Part shown: positions 17,486-26,473 of the stretch, piece by piece
Layout of the letters: every line of letters begins with the position of its first letter
Position numbering within the stretch: position 1 is the first letter of the stretch
NCBI RefSeq assembly: GCF_007954275.1
Contig: NZ_VOLT01000005.1
Location: forward strand, 248,001 to 312,000
Reading direction: 5' to 3'
Length of the DNA: 64,000 bases
Source: Colwellia demingiae
GTDB taxonomy: Bacteria; Pseudomonadota; Gammaproteobacteria; Enterobacterales; Alteromonadaceae
Notes under the pieces: model-generated
The model's database searches: none
What the model saw: only the letters and a program-made list of their open reading frames with translations
Told to the model about the DNA's origin: nothing
Position numbers and translations under genes: made by a program

Positions 17486-18415
17486 TTATTCTTTTGGATT
17501 TAATAACTCGGCATGATCTAGTACTAATTGTTTTAAGTATTGCCAAACGGTATTTACATGTGATAACCGTTTGCTTTCGGGATGAGTAACCAACCAGAAA
17601 CTTCTGCTAATAGTAATATCTTGGCTATGTAGTTTAATGAGATTTTTGTCTTGATCAGCAAGAAAACAGGGAAGAATTCCAATACCTAAACCACTTTTAA
17701 TCGCAAAGTATTGGCTGATAATACTAGTGCTACTAAAATTTGCTTTTAACTCGCCAGCTAAGTAACGGTCTAACTCTTTTATATAAGAAAGCTGATCGGT
17801 AAATATTAGATTATCTACATAAGTAACCCACTTATGTTCGGCTAAATTGTCAAGGGTTATGCCTTGCGGGTATTGCTTAAAGTTATGGTCTAGACACTTA
17901 TCTAGGTAATCCTGATGTGCGTAAAGTTGTAATTTATAATCGCAAAGTTTTGATACTATCATCGAAGTACTTTTAGGACGCTCTACTGCAATAGCGATAT
18001 CAGCTTCATTTCTACTGATTTTCACATAACGTGAAAAGAGTAATAAATGTACATCAATATTAGGATGTTGCTGTTGTAATGGTAATAAGTTGGGTGAAAC
18101 AAAAAAGTTACCTAACGCTTCTGTTACCCCAATGCGAACTAAGCCACAATTTTCTTCATTGTTATTATGTATGTTAGATAGTGCATGTTGTGCATCCTGC
18201 TCCATTTTGCATGCTGATTTAAGTAACATTTCGCCATCAGGCGTTAATACATGACCGTCTTGCGTTCGGTCAAATAGTTTTGTCGCTATACTTTCTTCTA
18301 ACTTATGCAAACGCCTAGACACAGTAGAAGCATCCATCGTTAAGCGTTTAGCCGCTGTTGAAAGTCGCTCGGCACGAGCAACCTCAAGAAATATTTTAAT
18401 ATCATCCCAATTCAT
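17486..18415 (-). CDS. LysR-family transcriptional regulator
   Basis: The 309-residue product starts MNWDDIKIFLEVARAERLS, followed by the LysR winged helix-turn-helix (AAKRLTMDASTVSRRLHKLE, about residues 21-40) and a C-terminal effector-binding domain with type-2 periplasmic fold. It diverges from mmsA with 137 bp between the starts, where a TTGCA-N4-TGCAA palindrome lies. It is therefore probably the local regulator of mmsAB, whereas Pseudomonas uses an AraC-type MmsR for this. The effector is likely a valine-pathway intermediate; that is inference from position. Confidence 0.88.
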   Translation of the reverse strand: MNWDDIKIFLEVARAERLSTAAKRLTMDASTVSRRLHKLEESIATKLFDRTQDGHVLTPDGEMLLKSACKMEQDAQHALSNIHNNNEENCGLVRIGVTEALGNFFVSPNLLPLQQQHPNIDVHLLLFSRYVKISRNEADIAIAVERPKSTSMIVSKLCDYKLQLYAHQDYLDKCLDHNFKQYPQGITLDNLAEHKWVTYVDNLIFTDQLSYIKELDRYLAGELKANFSSTSIISQYFAIKSGLGIGILPCFLADQDKNLIKLHSQDITISRSFWLVTHPESKRLSHVNTVWQYLKQLVLDHAELLNPKE

Positions 18416-18444
18416 CTACTTAGTCTACTCTTTCTAGAATGCCA

Positions 18445-18458
18445 TTGCAAAAATGCAA
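18445..18458. promoter_or_regulatory. LysR-type operator palindrome upstream of mmsA
   Basis: TTGCAAAAATGCAA is a perfect 5-bp inverted repeat with a 4-nt spacer that contains the T-N11-A pattern of LysR boxes. It lies between the divergent LysR and mmsA starts, with a further GTTGCAC half-site nearby at 18464-18470. Confidence 0.5.
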
Positions 18459-18552
18459 AGCGCGTTGCACCTATGCTTATTGTGACAACATTAATAAAGG
18501 CCTATCTTGCTTATAGAGATTTTATATTTTCAATTTATTAATAGAGGTTGCT

Positions 18553-20055
18553 ATGAGTATTACTGAAGTTCCACTAATCATTAATGGTAAAAAAGTTCGT
18601 TCTCAAACTACAGAATGGTTGGATGTTTTAAATCCTGCCACTCAAGAAGTTGTTGCTCGTGTACCCGTTGCAACGCCTGAAGAAGTTGAATTAGCTGTTC
18701 AGAGTGCACACACTGCATACAAGTCTTGGTCTAGAACCTCTTTAACTAATCGCATGCGTATAATGGTAAATTTTGCACATTTGGTGCGTGAAAACACTCA
18801 AGAGCTTGCTGAGTTAGTAACACTGGAACATGGTAAAACATTACCAGATGCTGAAGGCGAAGTAGGTAGAGCGCTAGAAGCCATTGAAAATGCTTGTTCA
18901 GTAACTCGCTTACAAATGGGTGATATGGGTAATAATGTTGCTACTGGTGTAGACACTTATACCTTACATAAGCCACTTGGCGTAGGTTTAGGTATTACCG
19001 CTTTTAATTTCCCATTAATGCTAGCAGCCTTTATGTTTCCGCCTGCCATTGCTTGTGGTAATACTTTTGTGCTTAAACCTTCAGAGCAAGCTCCTTCTTC
19101 AACAGTACGTTTTGTTGAGCTTGCTATTGAAGCAGGTTTACCAGCAGGCGTTATCAATGTTGTTCACGGCGGTCCTGATGCAGTTAATGCGTTAATTGAA
19201 CATGAACACGTGAAAGCAGTATCTTTTATTGGCTCAACTCATGTTGGTACGCATATATATAATCATGCGAGCAAGCACGGAAAACGAGCACAATCTATGA
19301 TGGGTGCTAAAAACCATATGGTTATCATGCCTGATGCAAATAAAGACAGAGCCATTAATGATTTATTAGGTTCAGCTTTTGGTGCAGCGGGTCAACGTTG
19401 TATGGCTAATCCTGTAACTATTTTAGTCGGTAAAGCGCGTGACTGGTTACCTGAAATCGTTGAACGCGCGAAGTTAATGAAAGTAGGTCCTGGCTCTCAG
19501 CGTGATGCTGACTTAGGCCCGGTAGTATCACCTCAAGCTAAAAAACGTATTATAAGTTTGCTTGATAGTGGTGTTGAGCAAGGTGCTACCATGTTAATTG
19601 ATGGCAGAGACTGCCAGGTAGAAGGTTATCCAAATGGTAACTTTGTTGGTCCAACGTTATTTACCAATGTTACTACTGACATGGATATTTATACGCAAGA
19701 GATCTTTGGCCCTGCGTTATGTGTTTTAGAAGCCGAAACTTTAGAACAAGCCATTGAAATTATTAATGCCAATCCTAATGGCAATGGTACGTCTCTTTTC
19801 ACCTCATCAGGTTGGAATGCGCGTTTATTTGAAAATGAAATTGATGTTGGCCAAGTAGGTATTAACGTTCCTATTCCAGTGCCTGTAGCATTCTTTAGCT
19901 TTACCGGTTCAAGAGCTTCGAAATTGGGTGACTTAGGACCAAACGGTAAACAAACAGTTAGTTTTTGGACGCAAACTAAGTCAGTAACAACACGTTGGTT
20001 TGAACCAGATCATGAAGATGGTTTGAATGTTCACACTACTATTAGCATGAAATAA
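18553..20055 (+). CDS. mmsA: CoA-acylating methylmalonate-semialdehyde dehydrogenase
   Basis: This 500-residue aldehyde dehydrogenase matches MmsA. The N-terminal [20 protein letters not shown] is characteristic, [20 protein letters not shown] (about residue 155) is the cofactor-binding loop, and the catalytic Cys lies in GAAGQRCMA (about residue 285). The enzyme converts methylmalonate semialdehyde to propionyl-CoA with NAD+ and CoA, the last step of valine and thymine degradation. The length is typical (about 498). The ATG is preceded by AGAGG. mmsB follows after 104 bp. Confidence 0.95.
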   Translation: MSITEVPLIINGKKVRSQTTEWLDVLNPATQEVVARVPVATPEEVELAVQSAHTAYKSWSRTSLTNRMRIMVNFAHLVRENTQELAELVTLEHGKTLPDAEGEVGRALEAIENACSVTRLQMGDMGNNVATGVDTYTLHKPLGVGLGITAFNFPLMLAAFMFPPAIACGNTFVLKPSEQAPSSTVRFVELAIEAGLPAGVINVVHGGPDAVNALIEHEHVKAVSFIGSTHVGTHIYNHASKHGKRAQSMMGAKNHMVIMPDANKDRAINDLLGSAFGAAGQRCMANPVTILVGKARDWLPEIVERAKLMKVGPGSQRDADLGPVVSPQAKKRIISLLDSGVEQGATMLIDGRDCQVEGYPNGNFVGPTLFTNVTTDMDIYTQEIFGPALCVLEAETLEQAIEIINANPNGNGTSLFTSSGWNARLFENEIDVGQVGINVPIPVPVAFFSFTGSRASKLGDLGPNGKQTVSFWTQTKSVTTRWFEPDHEDGLNVHTTISMK

Positions 20056-20083
20056 AGTAGTAACTATTTCTCGATAAGAAATT

Positions 20084-20120
20084 CTCGACGATACATTTTT
20101 ATAGATAATTTATTGTCGAG
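20084..20120 (+). other. Hairpin in the mmsA-mmsB intergenic space
   Basis: CTCGACGATA (20084-20093) pairs with TATTGTCGAG (20111-20120), including one G-U pair, around a 17-nt AT-rich loop. No T-run follows, so the two genes can still be co-transcribed; it may adjust mmsB expression or mRNA stability. Confidence 0.45.
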
Positions 20121-20159
20121 TATTCTTGAATATTATTTTGAAGAAAACAGGAGTACGTC

Positions 20160-21050
20160 ATGGCGAATATTGCTTTTATAGGTTTAGGAAATATGGGTGG
20201 CCCAATGGCCATCAACTTAGTTAAAGCCGGACATCAGGTTTGTGTTTTTGATTTATCAGAGCAAGCTGTTGCTCAAGTGGTAGAGCAAGGTGCAACAACA
20301 AAATCACAAGCCAGTGATTGTGTTAAAGATGCTGAATTTATTATTTCAATGCTTCCTGCAGGCAAACATGTCGAAGCCGTCTATTTAGCAGAAAATGGCT
20401 TAATTAATCATATCGCCAAAGGCGCTTTGGTTATTGATTCATCTACCATTGATTCTGCTACGTCAATCAAAGTTGGTACTGTATTGTTAGAACAAGGTAT
20501 TAATTTTATTGATGCTCCTGTTTCTGGCGGTGTTGGTGGTGCAATCGCCGGTACTTTAAGCTTTATGGTTGGTGGTAGTGAAGCTGATTTTAATCAGGCT
20601 AAGCCCGTATTAGATAAGATGGGTAAAAATGTTTTTCATGCTGGTAATCATGGCGCTGGTCAGGTAGCTAAAGCCTGTAACAACATGCTGTTATCTGTAT
20701 TAATGTTAGCAACGTCTGAAGCTTTGCAATTGGGTATCAGCAATGGTTTAGATGCATCAGTATTGTCAAATATTATGAGTAGTAGCTCAGGCAGTAACTG
20801 GACACTTGATGTCTATAACCCCTGCCCTGGTGTGATGGAAAATGTACCATCATCTAATGATTATCAAGGTGGCTTTATGGTTGACTTGATGGCTAAAGAT
20901 TTAGGCTTGGCGATGGATACTGCGGTAAAGAGTCACTCATCAACACCGATGGGAGCGTTGGCACGTAGTTTATATGCCATGCACGCTGCCAATGGCAATG
21001 GTGCTAAAGATTTCTCCAGTGCGTTTAATCTTTTCAATCAATTAAAGTAA
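20160..21050 (+). CDS. mmsB: 3-hydroxyisobutyrate dehydrogenase
   Basis: This 296-residue enzyme begins with the NAD-binding motif IAFIGLGNMGGPMAINLVKAG. It has the beta-hydroxyacid-dehydrogenase substrate motif APVSGGVGGA (about residue 120) and the catalytic Lys in AKACNNML (about residue 171). It oxidises 3-hydroxyisobutyrate to methylmalonate semialdehyde, the substrate of the mmsA product just upstream. The ATG follows CAGGAG. The length matches family members (about 295-300). A terminator follows at 21111. Confidence 0.95.
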   Translation: MANIAFIGLGNMGGPMAINLVKAGHQVCVFDLSEQAVAQVVEQGATTKSQASDCVKDAEFIISMLPAGKHVEAVYLAENGLINHIAKGALVIDSSTIDSATSIKVGTVLLEQGINFIDAPVSGGVGGAIAGTLSFMVGGSEADFNQAKPVLDKMGKNVFHAGNHGAGQVAKACNNMLLSVLMLATSEALQLGISNGLDASVLSNIMSSSSGSNWTLDVYNPCPGVMENVPSSNDYQGGFMVDLMAKDLGLAMDTAVKSHSSTPMGALARSLYAMHAANGNGAKDFSSAFNLFNQLK

Positions 21051-21110
21051 TACCTATTTCATTAATTTATTCTTTTGGGAATAATTAATTTTGCTATTAC
21101 AAACAACTCA

Positions 21111-21139
21111 AAGGCCGATATATTATGTATCGGCTTTTT
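21111..21139 (+). terminator. Terminator of mmsAB
   Basis: GCCGATA (21114-21120) and TATCGGC (21128-21134) form a 7-bp stem around a 7-nt loop, followed by TTTTT. It lies 61 bp after the mmsB stop codon. Confidence 0.85.
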
Positions 21140-21572
21140 AATTTATTCGTGGTCCGAATCGTTAACAATTCATTAGCTAAATCATTACCTAAATCATGAC
21201 CTAATTCAGAAATAATAACGCCTGCCCTAGTCATAACTCTCCACCCTTTTCTATCACTTATCTCTAAATAATTTCCAAATTATCTCTGTAAAACCATACT
21301 TCCACTTAATCTCTTCCACACATTGTGTTGGAATAAGCCTTGCTAAATTGACTCAATTCAATACATATTTCAAACCTAAACCATACTAATCTCCCCTTAT
21401 TCATTAGCGCTAACTCATTACCCACTAACAATTAATTTAATTAGCTCCCCTAAAATTAGAGCTGCCAACCCCACCTCTTTTGTTAATAAAATAAATTAAA
21501 CAATTAACACTTGTAAATGATAATGATTACCATTAGGATCTGCGTTCTTTTACAGTTACAATTTTAAACATA
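21140..21572. other. Non-coding stretch upstream of the siderophore receptor
   Basis: No gene is supported here. A degenerate 12-bp tandem repeat of three units (GCTAAATCATTA, CCTAAATCATGA, CCTAATTCAGAA) lies at 21176-21211. The last 60 bases hold the Fur box and the receptor promoter. The rest is AT-rich with no recognised structure. Confidence 0.6.
21515..21533 (+). promoter_or_regulatory. Fur box of the TonB-dependent receptor
   Basis: AAATGATAATGATTACCAT matches the 19-bp Fur consensus GATAATGATAATCATTATC closely, with the TGATAATGATTA core. It lies 40 bp before the receptor start codon, where Fur would block transcription in iron-replete cells. Confidence 0.8.
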
Positions 21573-23786
21573 ATGAATAATAAAATGATAAACAACAAAA
21601 TCTTAAACATGAAAAAAGTGTCTTTAGGCACAGTACTTATCTCATCACTTGTTAATCAAGTTTCAGCACAAGACGTACCTGATATTGGTTATGAGTCAGA
21701 CACAATAGAACATATCGCAGTTTCTGGCAGGCCAATGAGTGATATTGACAAACCTTCCACGGCAGCAACCAAAATGGATGTATCTATCAAAGATACCGGC
21801 CGTTCTATGATGGAGCTTGATGCTGATGATTTAAAAATGCGCGCCCTGCAAGATGTCAGAGAAGCTTTCAATTATGTTGCTGGTTTTAGAGCCAATGGCC
21901 CCGCGGATCGTACCTACATAGCACGTGGTTTTTCAACGAGTATAGACAATGTAATGGTCGATGGTTTACGTTCATTACAAGGTGGTGAAGGTGGTACGGG
22001 CTCTAAATTACCGAGTACCTTTAATGCAGAAAACACTACCTTCCTTCGTGGCCCTGAAGCAATTCTTTATGGCGCTGGTGTGGCTGGTGGTTTAATTAAT
22101 ATTACCAGTAAAAAACCTCAAACTACGGCTAGAACATCCATTGGACTTAATAACCGTAGCTATGCATCAAGTGATACCGGTAATTTCAAACGTAATGACA
22201 CCAGCTTTAACTTAGATAGTACTGGCCCAATAACAGATGAAAGTGTGTTATATCGCGTATTAGCACAATACACTCCTTCAGGTGACCACTTTCAAGATGG
22301 TCGAGAAATTGAAGAACTGTTGTTCGATGCCGCTTTAAGTTTCGAACTTGGTGAAAACACCACTATATTACCTCGCTTTGAAAGAACCGATCGTAAACGT
22401 ACTGGCGGCAGTGGTTATGCCGATGGTGTATTTGAGTCAACATTTGCATCAGGTGAAGTGACTACTTACGGCAAACCTATTAATCGTGGTAAGTATTACG
22501 GTAGCCCGATAGATAAAGGTGAAAATGAATCAACAAGCACTAGTGTACTGATCAAACATCAAATAGCTGAAGATTGGAAACTTGCTGCGAACTTCCGCCA
22601 TAATGAAACCACTTCCAACGCCTTAGATTTGTACATTTCTGATTCATCAGCATTAGAAAATGAAGTAGGTAAAGATCTCGTTAATCGTAAATGGGTATAC
22701 TCTGCGGGTGATGATAGCTATAACTTATTTGATATTAACTTTGAAGGTAAAGTAGAAACCGGTAGCATTAAACATCATTTACTTGCTGGTTATAACTATC
22801 GAGATATGGACATTAAATTTGCGCGTAGTTTTCAAGATAGCGCAGATGCTGTTGGTAAGAATCCAATTTCAGCCTCAAATCCAGATCAGCAAGTCACTGG
22901 TCCTATTCCTGATGGTCTTGTTGATAGTCCAGCCAAACCACGCACCCAAACCGATACTAATATTTACTTAAAAGATCGTATAAGTATAGGTAACACTACG
23001 ATAGCCGCTGGCCTTGCTTATGTTAAACAAGATCAAGAAGAGTTAAGTAGTGGTGAAACGATCGCTTCCAGCTTTGACGATACGCTTTGGGACTTAGGTG
23101 TTGTACAAAAAATTAATAGTGATATTAATGTCTTTGCTACTTATAGCCGTGCATATGAACCCGTTAAAGGTCGCTATATTGTCGAGTATGGTAATGGAAA
23201 AATAGACTATAAACCTGTTGAAGGTAATAACTATGAGTTAGGAATAAAGGGTGATTTACTTAATAACAATTTAACTGCCGCAGTTACATTATTTGCCTTA
23301 GACCGTAGTAACAGCACTAAATTTAATCGAGGTGATGACGGTTGGGAGTTATTGCAACTTGATGGTAAAAGTTTTGAATCAAAAGGCGTTGAAGTTGATG
23401 CAGCAATGTACTTTACGCCAAAATTTAATAGTAGTTTAAGTTACGCCTATACTGACGCACATGACACTGTAGGTGACGATAAAGGTGTTCAATCGAATAA
23501 TACACCTAAACATGCGGTATCACTGTGGAACAACTACACCTTTGATAAAAACATCAGCTTTGCGCTTGGTTTACGTTATGAGTCTGAACGTAATGACGGA
23601 GACTATAAAATAAAGAGTTATTTTGAAGCTGATGTTGGTGCGTATTACAAAGCAGACGATTGGGATGCGGCATTGGTTGTTAATAATGTGCTTGATAAAA
23701 ACCGAGTTGAAGCGGGCGCTAACTGGGTTACGGTTCAGCCTAACACACCTAGAGCGGTTAACTTGTCACTAAACTATCACTTCTAA
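21573..23786 (+). CDS. TonB-dependent siderophore receptor (PiuA/Fiu-like)
   Basis: The 737-residue product has an N-terminal signal region ending in QVSAQ, then a TonB-box-like EHIAVSG. The plug domain spans about residues 60-180 (MELDADDLKMRALQDVREAF, RGFSTSIDNVMVDGL, FLRGPEAILYGAGVAGGLIN), followed by a 22-strand beta-barrel ending in an aromatic residue (NYHF). It imports ferric siderophores across the outer membrane using TonB energy. The adjoining piuC gene and Fur box point to a catecholate-type receptor of the PiuA/Fiu group. The first ATG at 21573 gives a long signal region; ATG codons at codons 5 and 13 are alternatives. Confidence 0.93.
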   Translation: MNNKMINNKILNMKKVSLGTVLISSLVNQVSAQDVPDIGYESDTIEHIAVSGRPMSDIDKPSTAATKMDVSIKDTGRSMMELDADDLKMRALQDVREAFNYVAGFRANGPADRTYIARGFSTSIDNVMVDGLRSLQGGEGGTGSKLPSTFNAENTTFLRGPEAILYGAGVAGGLINITSKKPQTTARTSIGLNNRSYASSDTGNFKRNDTSFNLDSTGPITDESVLYRVLAQYTPSGDHFQDGREIEELLFDAALSFELGENTTILPRFERTDRKRTGGSGYADGVFESTFASGEVTTYGKPINRGKYYGSPIDKGENESTSTSVLIKHQIAEDWKLAANFRHNETTSNALDLYISDSSALENEVGKDLVNRKWVYSAGDDSYNLFDINFEGKVETGSIKHHLLAGYNYRDMDIKFARSFQDSADAVGKNPISASNPDQQVTGPIPDGLVDSPAKPRTQTDTNIYLKDRISIGNTTIAAGLAYVKQDQEELSSGETIASSFDDTLWDLGVVQKINSDINVFATYSRAYEPVKGRYIVEYGNGKIDYKPVEGNNYELGIKGDLLNNNLTAAVTLFALDRSNSTKFNRGDDGWELLQLDGKSFESKGVEVDAAMYFTPKFNSSLSYAYTDAHDTVGDDKGVQSNNTPKHAVSLWNNYTFDKNISFALGLRYESERNDGDYKIKSYFEADVGAYYKADDWDAALVVNNVLDKNRVEAGANWVTVQPNTPRAVNLSLNYHF

Positions 23787-23791
23787 AAAGC

Positions 23792-23816
23792 ACTTCTAGA
23801 ATATATTTCTAGAAGT
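23792..23816 (+). other. Stem-loop after the siderophore receptor
   Basis: ACTTCTAGAA and TTCTAGAAGT (23792-23801, 23807-23816) form a perfect 10-bp stem with a 5-nt loop. No U-run follows. A second stem, TTAATCTG/CAGATTAA, lies at 23863-23890 just ahead of piuC. They may set unequal expression of receptor and hydroxylase within one transcript. Confidence 0.55.
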
Positions 23817-23909
23817 ACATGCTAACCAATAACTTTACATTTAATTAGGCAAACACACGTCCTTAATCTGTCAGCGAATAGGCAGATTAAAGAGGCGTTT
23901 ACAAAAATC

Positions 23910-24581
23910 ATGATCACAAAACTACCTCAAGTTCTTTCCGAAAAACAAGTGGCTTCTATTATTCAATTGATTGAACATGGCAGCTTTACTAGTGGAAAAG
24001 ATACTGCTGGCTGGCATGCAAAAGCAGTAAAAAACAATCTGCAATGGCAAGGAGAGTCAGAATTAACTGAACAAATACAAACAGGCATACAAGGAGCGTT
24101 AACACAGCATCCACAATTTACCAGCGCTGCTTATGCAAAGTCGATGATGCCATTTATTATTAGCGAATCCACCCTAGGTGGTGGCTACGGCAATCATATT
24201 GATGATGCACTCATGGTAAACGAGACCGTATTACGAACAGACATTTCATGCACACTATTTTTAACACCTCCTCAAGATTACGAAGGCGGTGAACTGGTGA
24301 TGAATTTATCAGGAATGGAAATGGCATTTAAGTTAAATGCTGGTGACGCCATCATTTATCCAAGCACCACCTTACATCGTGTAAATCCCGTGACTTCTGG
24401 CTCAAGAAAAGTAGCCTTAACGTGGATTGAAAGTCATATTCCTCAAGCGTCACAACGTGAAATTTTATCTGATTTGGACTGTGCCCGTAAAGATATTATG
24501 GAGTATCATGGTAAGACGGATGCGTTTGATCGTATCACCAAAACACATGCAAATTTATTACGCCAATGGGCGATGACCTAA
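23910..24581 (+). CDS. piuC: PKHD-type Fe(II)/2-oxoglutarate hydroxylase PiuC
   Basis: The 223-residue product matches PiuC/YbiX (usually 220-230). It starts MITKLPQVLSEKQVASI and has the facial-triad motif HIDDA (His and Asp, about residue 97) and the distal His in TTLHRVNPVTSGSRKVALTW (about residues 150-169), with Arg for 2-oxoglutarate binding. These proteins are paired with TonB-dependent catecholate receptors in many gammaproteobacteria; the hydroxylated substrate is not known. It follows the receptor gene after 123 bp and is probably co-regulated by Fur. Confidence 0.92.
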   Translation: MITKLPQVLSEKQVASIIQLIEHGSFTSGKDTAGWHAKAVKNNLQWQGESELTEQIQTGIQGALTQHPQFTSAAYAKSMMPFIISESTLGGGYGNHIDDALMVNETVLRTDISCTLFLTPPQDYEGGELVMNLSGMEMAFKLNAGDAIIYPSTTLHRVNPVTSGSRKVALTWIESHIPQASQREILSDLDCARKDIMEYHGKTDAFDRITKTHANLLRQWAMT

Positions 24582-24656
24582 TAATTTTTTAATAGGGAAA
24601 AAAAACGCGTTAACTTAGAAGAGTTTTGTTAACTATTTAATTTAGGTATTAAAGTT

Positions 24657-24687
24657 GGGTATTAAATGAATATTTCACTTAATACCC
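24657..24687. terminator. Shared stem-loop between convergent piuC and fadD
   Basis: GGGTATTAA and TTAATACCC pair perfectly over 9 bp (24657-24665, 24679-24687) around a 13-nt AT-rich loop. It lies between the two stop codons and may end transcription from both sides, although neither strand has a clean U-run. Confidence 0.5.
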
Positions 24688-24726
24688 GATCAGAAATTCA
24701 AATGTTAGTTTACATAAAACTAAAGG

Positions 24727-26367
24727 TTATCTTAACTCTCTGCGCAATAATTTACCGACACTCGATTTAGGGATTTCATCAATAAAGACCACATGTTTAG
24801 GCGCTTTATATGCAGTTAAGCCTTGGCGACAAAACTTGATGACATCTTGTTCGGTAATATTTGTATCTTCTGAGTCTTTATCAGTAACAATGAAAAGCTT
24901 AACCGCTTCACCTGTTTTCTCATCATCAACACCGATACAGGCCGACTCTAATATACCCGGCATTTTGGCCACTTCAGCTTCAATTTCATTCGGATAAACA
25001 TTAAAACCTGAAACATTAATCATATCTTTTATTCGATCTACAATATGAAAAAAACCATGTTCGTCGAGCATAGCAACATCACCTGTTTTGAAATAACCAT
25101 CATCGGTCATACATTCAGTGGTTGCTGCAACATTATTCCAATAACCCGACATCACTTGCGGGCCTTTAGCACATAGTTCACCCGATTGGCCTTGTTCAAC
25201 ACTATTTCCCATCTCATCACGAATTGAAATATCCGTATTTGGTACTGGAACACCAATACCTGGAACATCTTCAGTGTGATCTACGCTACCAAAATTTAAC
25301 GTTAAAATAGGTGAGGTTTCTGATAAACCATAGCCTTCTTGCAGTTTAACACCGGTAACTTGTCGCCATTTATCAGCCACCGCTTGCTGAACTGCTGCGC
25401 CGCCGCCAATGCAAAGTTTCAATGAGGAGAAATCAACATCTTCAAAGCCCGGCGTATGTAATAAGCCGTTATATAAGGTGTTCACGCCAGTAAACATAGT
25501 CGCAGGTGTATTTTTCCAAACCTCAACAAAACTGGCCATATCGCGCGGGTTAGTGACTAAAACATTTTTAGCGCCAAAGCTAAAATAACTTAGCGTATTC
25601 GCCATCAAAGCAAAGATGTGGTACATCGGGATAGCAGTGATAACAATGTCATTACCGTAATCAATATGAGCTTTGGCAAATTCTTTATATTGCAAAATAT
25701 TGGCAATTAAATTGCCATGGCTAAGCATTGCCCCTTTAGATAAACCTGTAGTACCACCGGTATATTGTAAGAAGAGTAAATCATCTTGGCACAGAGCTGG
25801 TTCATTCAAGCCAAGCGCTTTACCCTGCTCGAGTGCATCAGTGAAACTGACGGTGTTAGTTAAGCGCTTATCTACAGCAGCACAAGGTAAGCCCTTATTG
25901 ACTAAGTCATCTAAATCAACAGTGATAATATTCTTAATGGCAGTATTGTCTAAAATTTCGGCTAACATTTCGGTTGACGGGGAGAAGATTATAATCGTAT
26001 CAACTTGCGCATCATTAAGTTGGTGTTCTAACTCTCTTGGGGTGTACATAGGATTAACATTGACTTGTACACCACCGACACGAATGATGCCCCACATGGC
26101 TATCGGGAAACATAAGGTATTAGGACACATCAGCGCCACACGATCATTTTTAACTACGTTTAATTCATTTTGCAAAAATGCGGCGAAATCACGCGATAAT
26201 TCATCTACTTGCTCAAAAGTAAGTTCAGCACCAAAATTACTGTAAGCGGTGTTCTTCTGATATTTTGCTGTGGTTTGTTGCAGCAAATCCGTTAACGAAG
26301 AGTAACGGCTTAAATCGACAGTATGTGCCACATTTTCGGGATAATTGGTAAACCAAGATTTAGTCAT
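24727..26367 (-). CDS. fadD: Long-chain fatty-acid-CoA ligase
   Basis: This 546-residue adenylate-forming enzyme has the P-loop YTGGTTGLSKGAMLSH (about residue 187), GYGLSETSP (about 347), GYFKTGD (about 425) and the FadD signature DRIKDMINVSGFNVYPNEIE (about residues 440-460). The C-terminal Lys lies in PKSSVGKLLRREL. It converts fatty acids to acyl-CoA with ATP. It is the last gene of the minus operon YCF48-like, RND, aldehyde dehydrogenase, fadD, so it would activate the acid made by the aldehyde dehydrogenase. A second acyl-CoA synthetase of a different family sits in the ABC operon at 8.5 kb. Confidence 0.92.
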   Translation of the reverse strand: MTKSWFTNYPENVAHTVDLSRYSSLTDLLQQTTAKYQKNTAYSNFGAELTFEQVDELSRDFAAFLQNELNVVKNDRVALMCPNTLCFPIAMWGIIRVGGVQVNVNPMYTPRELEHQLNDAQVDTIIIFSPSTEMLAEILDNTAIKNIITVDLDDLVNKGLPCAAVDKRLTNTVSFTDALEQGKALGLNEPALCQDDLLFLQYTGGTTGLSKGAMLSHGNLIANILQYKEFAKAHIDYGNDIVITAIPMYHIFALMANTLSYFSFGAKNVLVTNPRDMASFVEVWKNTPATMFTGVNTLYNGLLHTPGFEDVDFSSLKLCIGGGAAVQQAVADKWRQVTGVKLQEGYGLSETSPILTLNFGSVDHTEDVPGIGVPVPNTDISIRDEMGNSVEQGQSGELCAKGPQVMSGYWNNVAATTECMTDDGYFKTGDVAMLDEHGFFHIVDRIKDMINVSGFNVYPNEIEAEVAKMPGILESACIGVDDEKTGEAVKLFIVTDKDSEDTNITEQDVIKFCRQGLTAYKAPKHVVFIDEIPKSSVGKLLRRELR

Positions 26368-26473
26368 GTGCTTTCCTTAAGTAACTCGCTTTGTTTAGAA
26401 TATAGTAGAACAAGCATCAAAACAAAACAGTATTAAATAGTAAATTGTTGTCGTCATTTTTATTGTTAAATGT

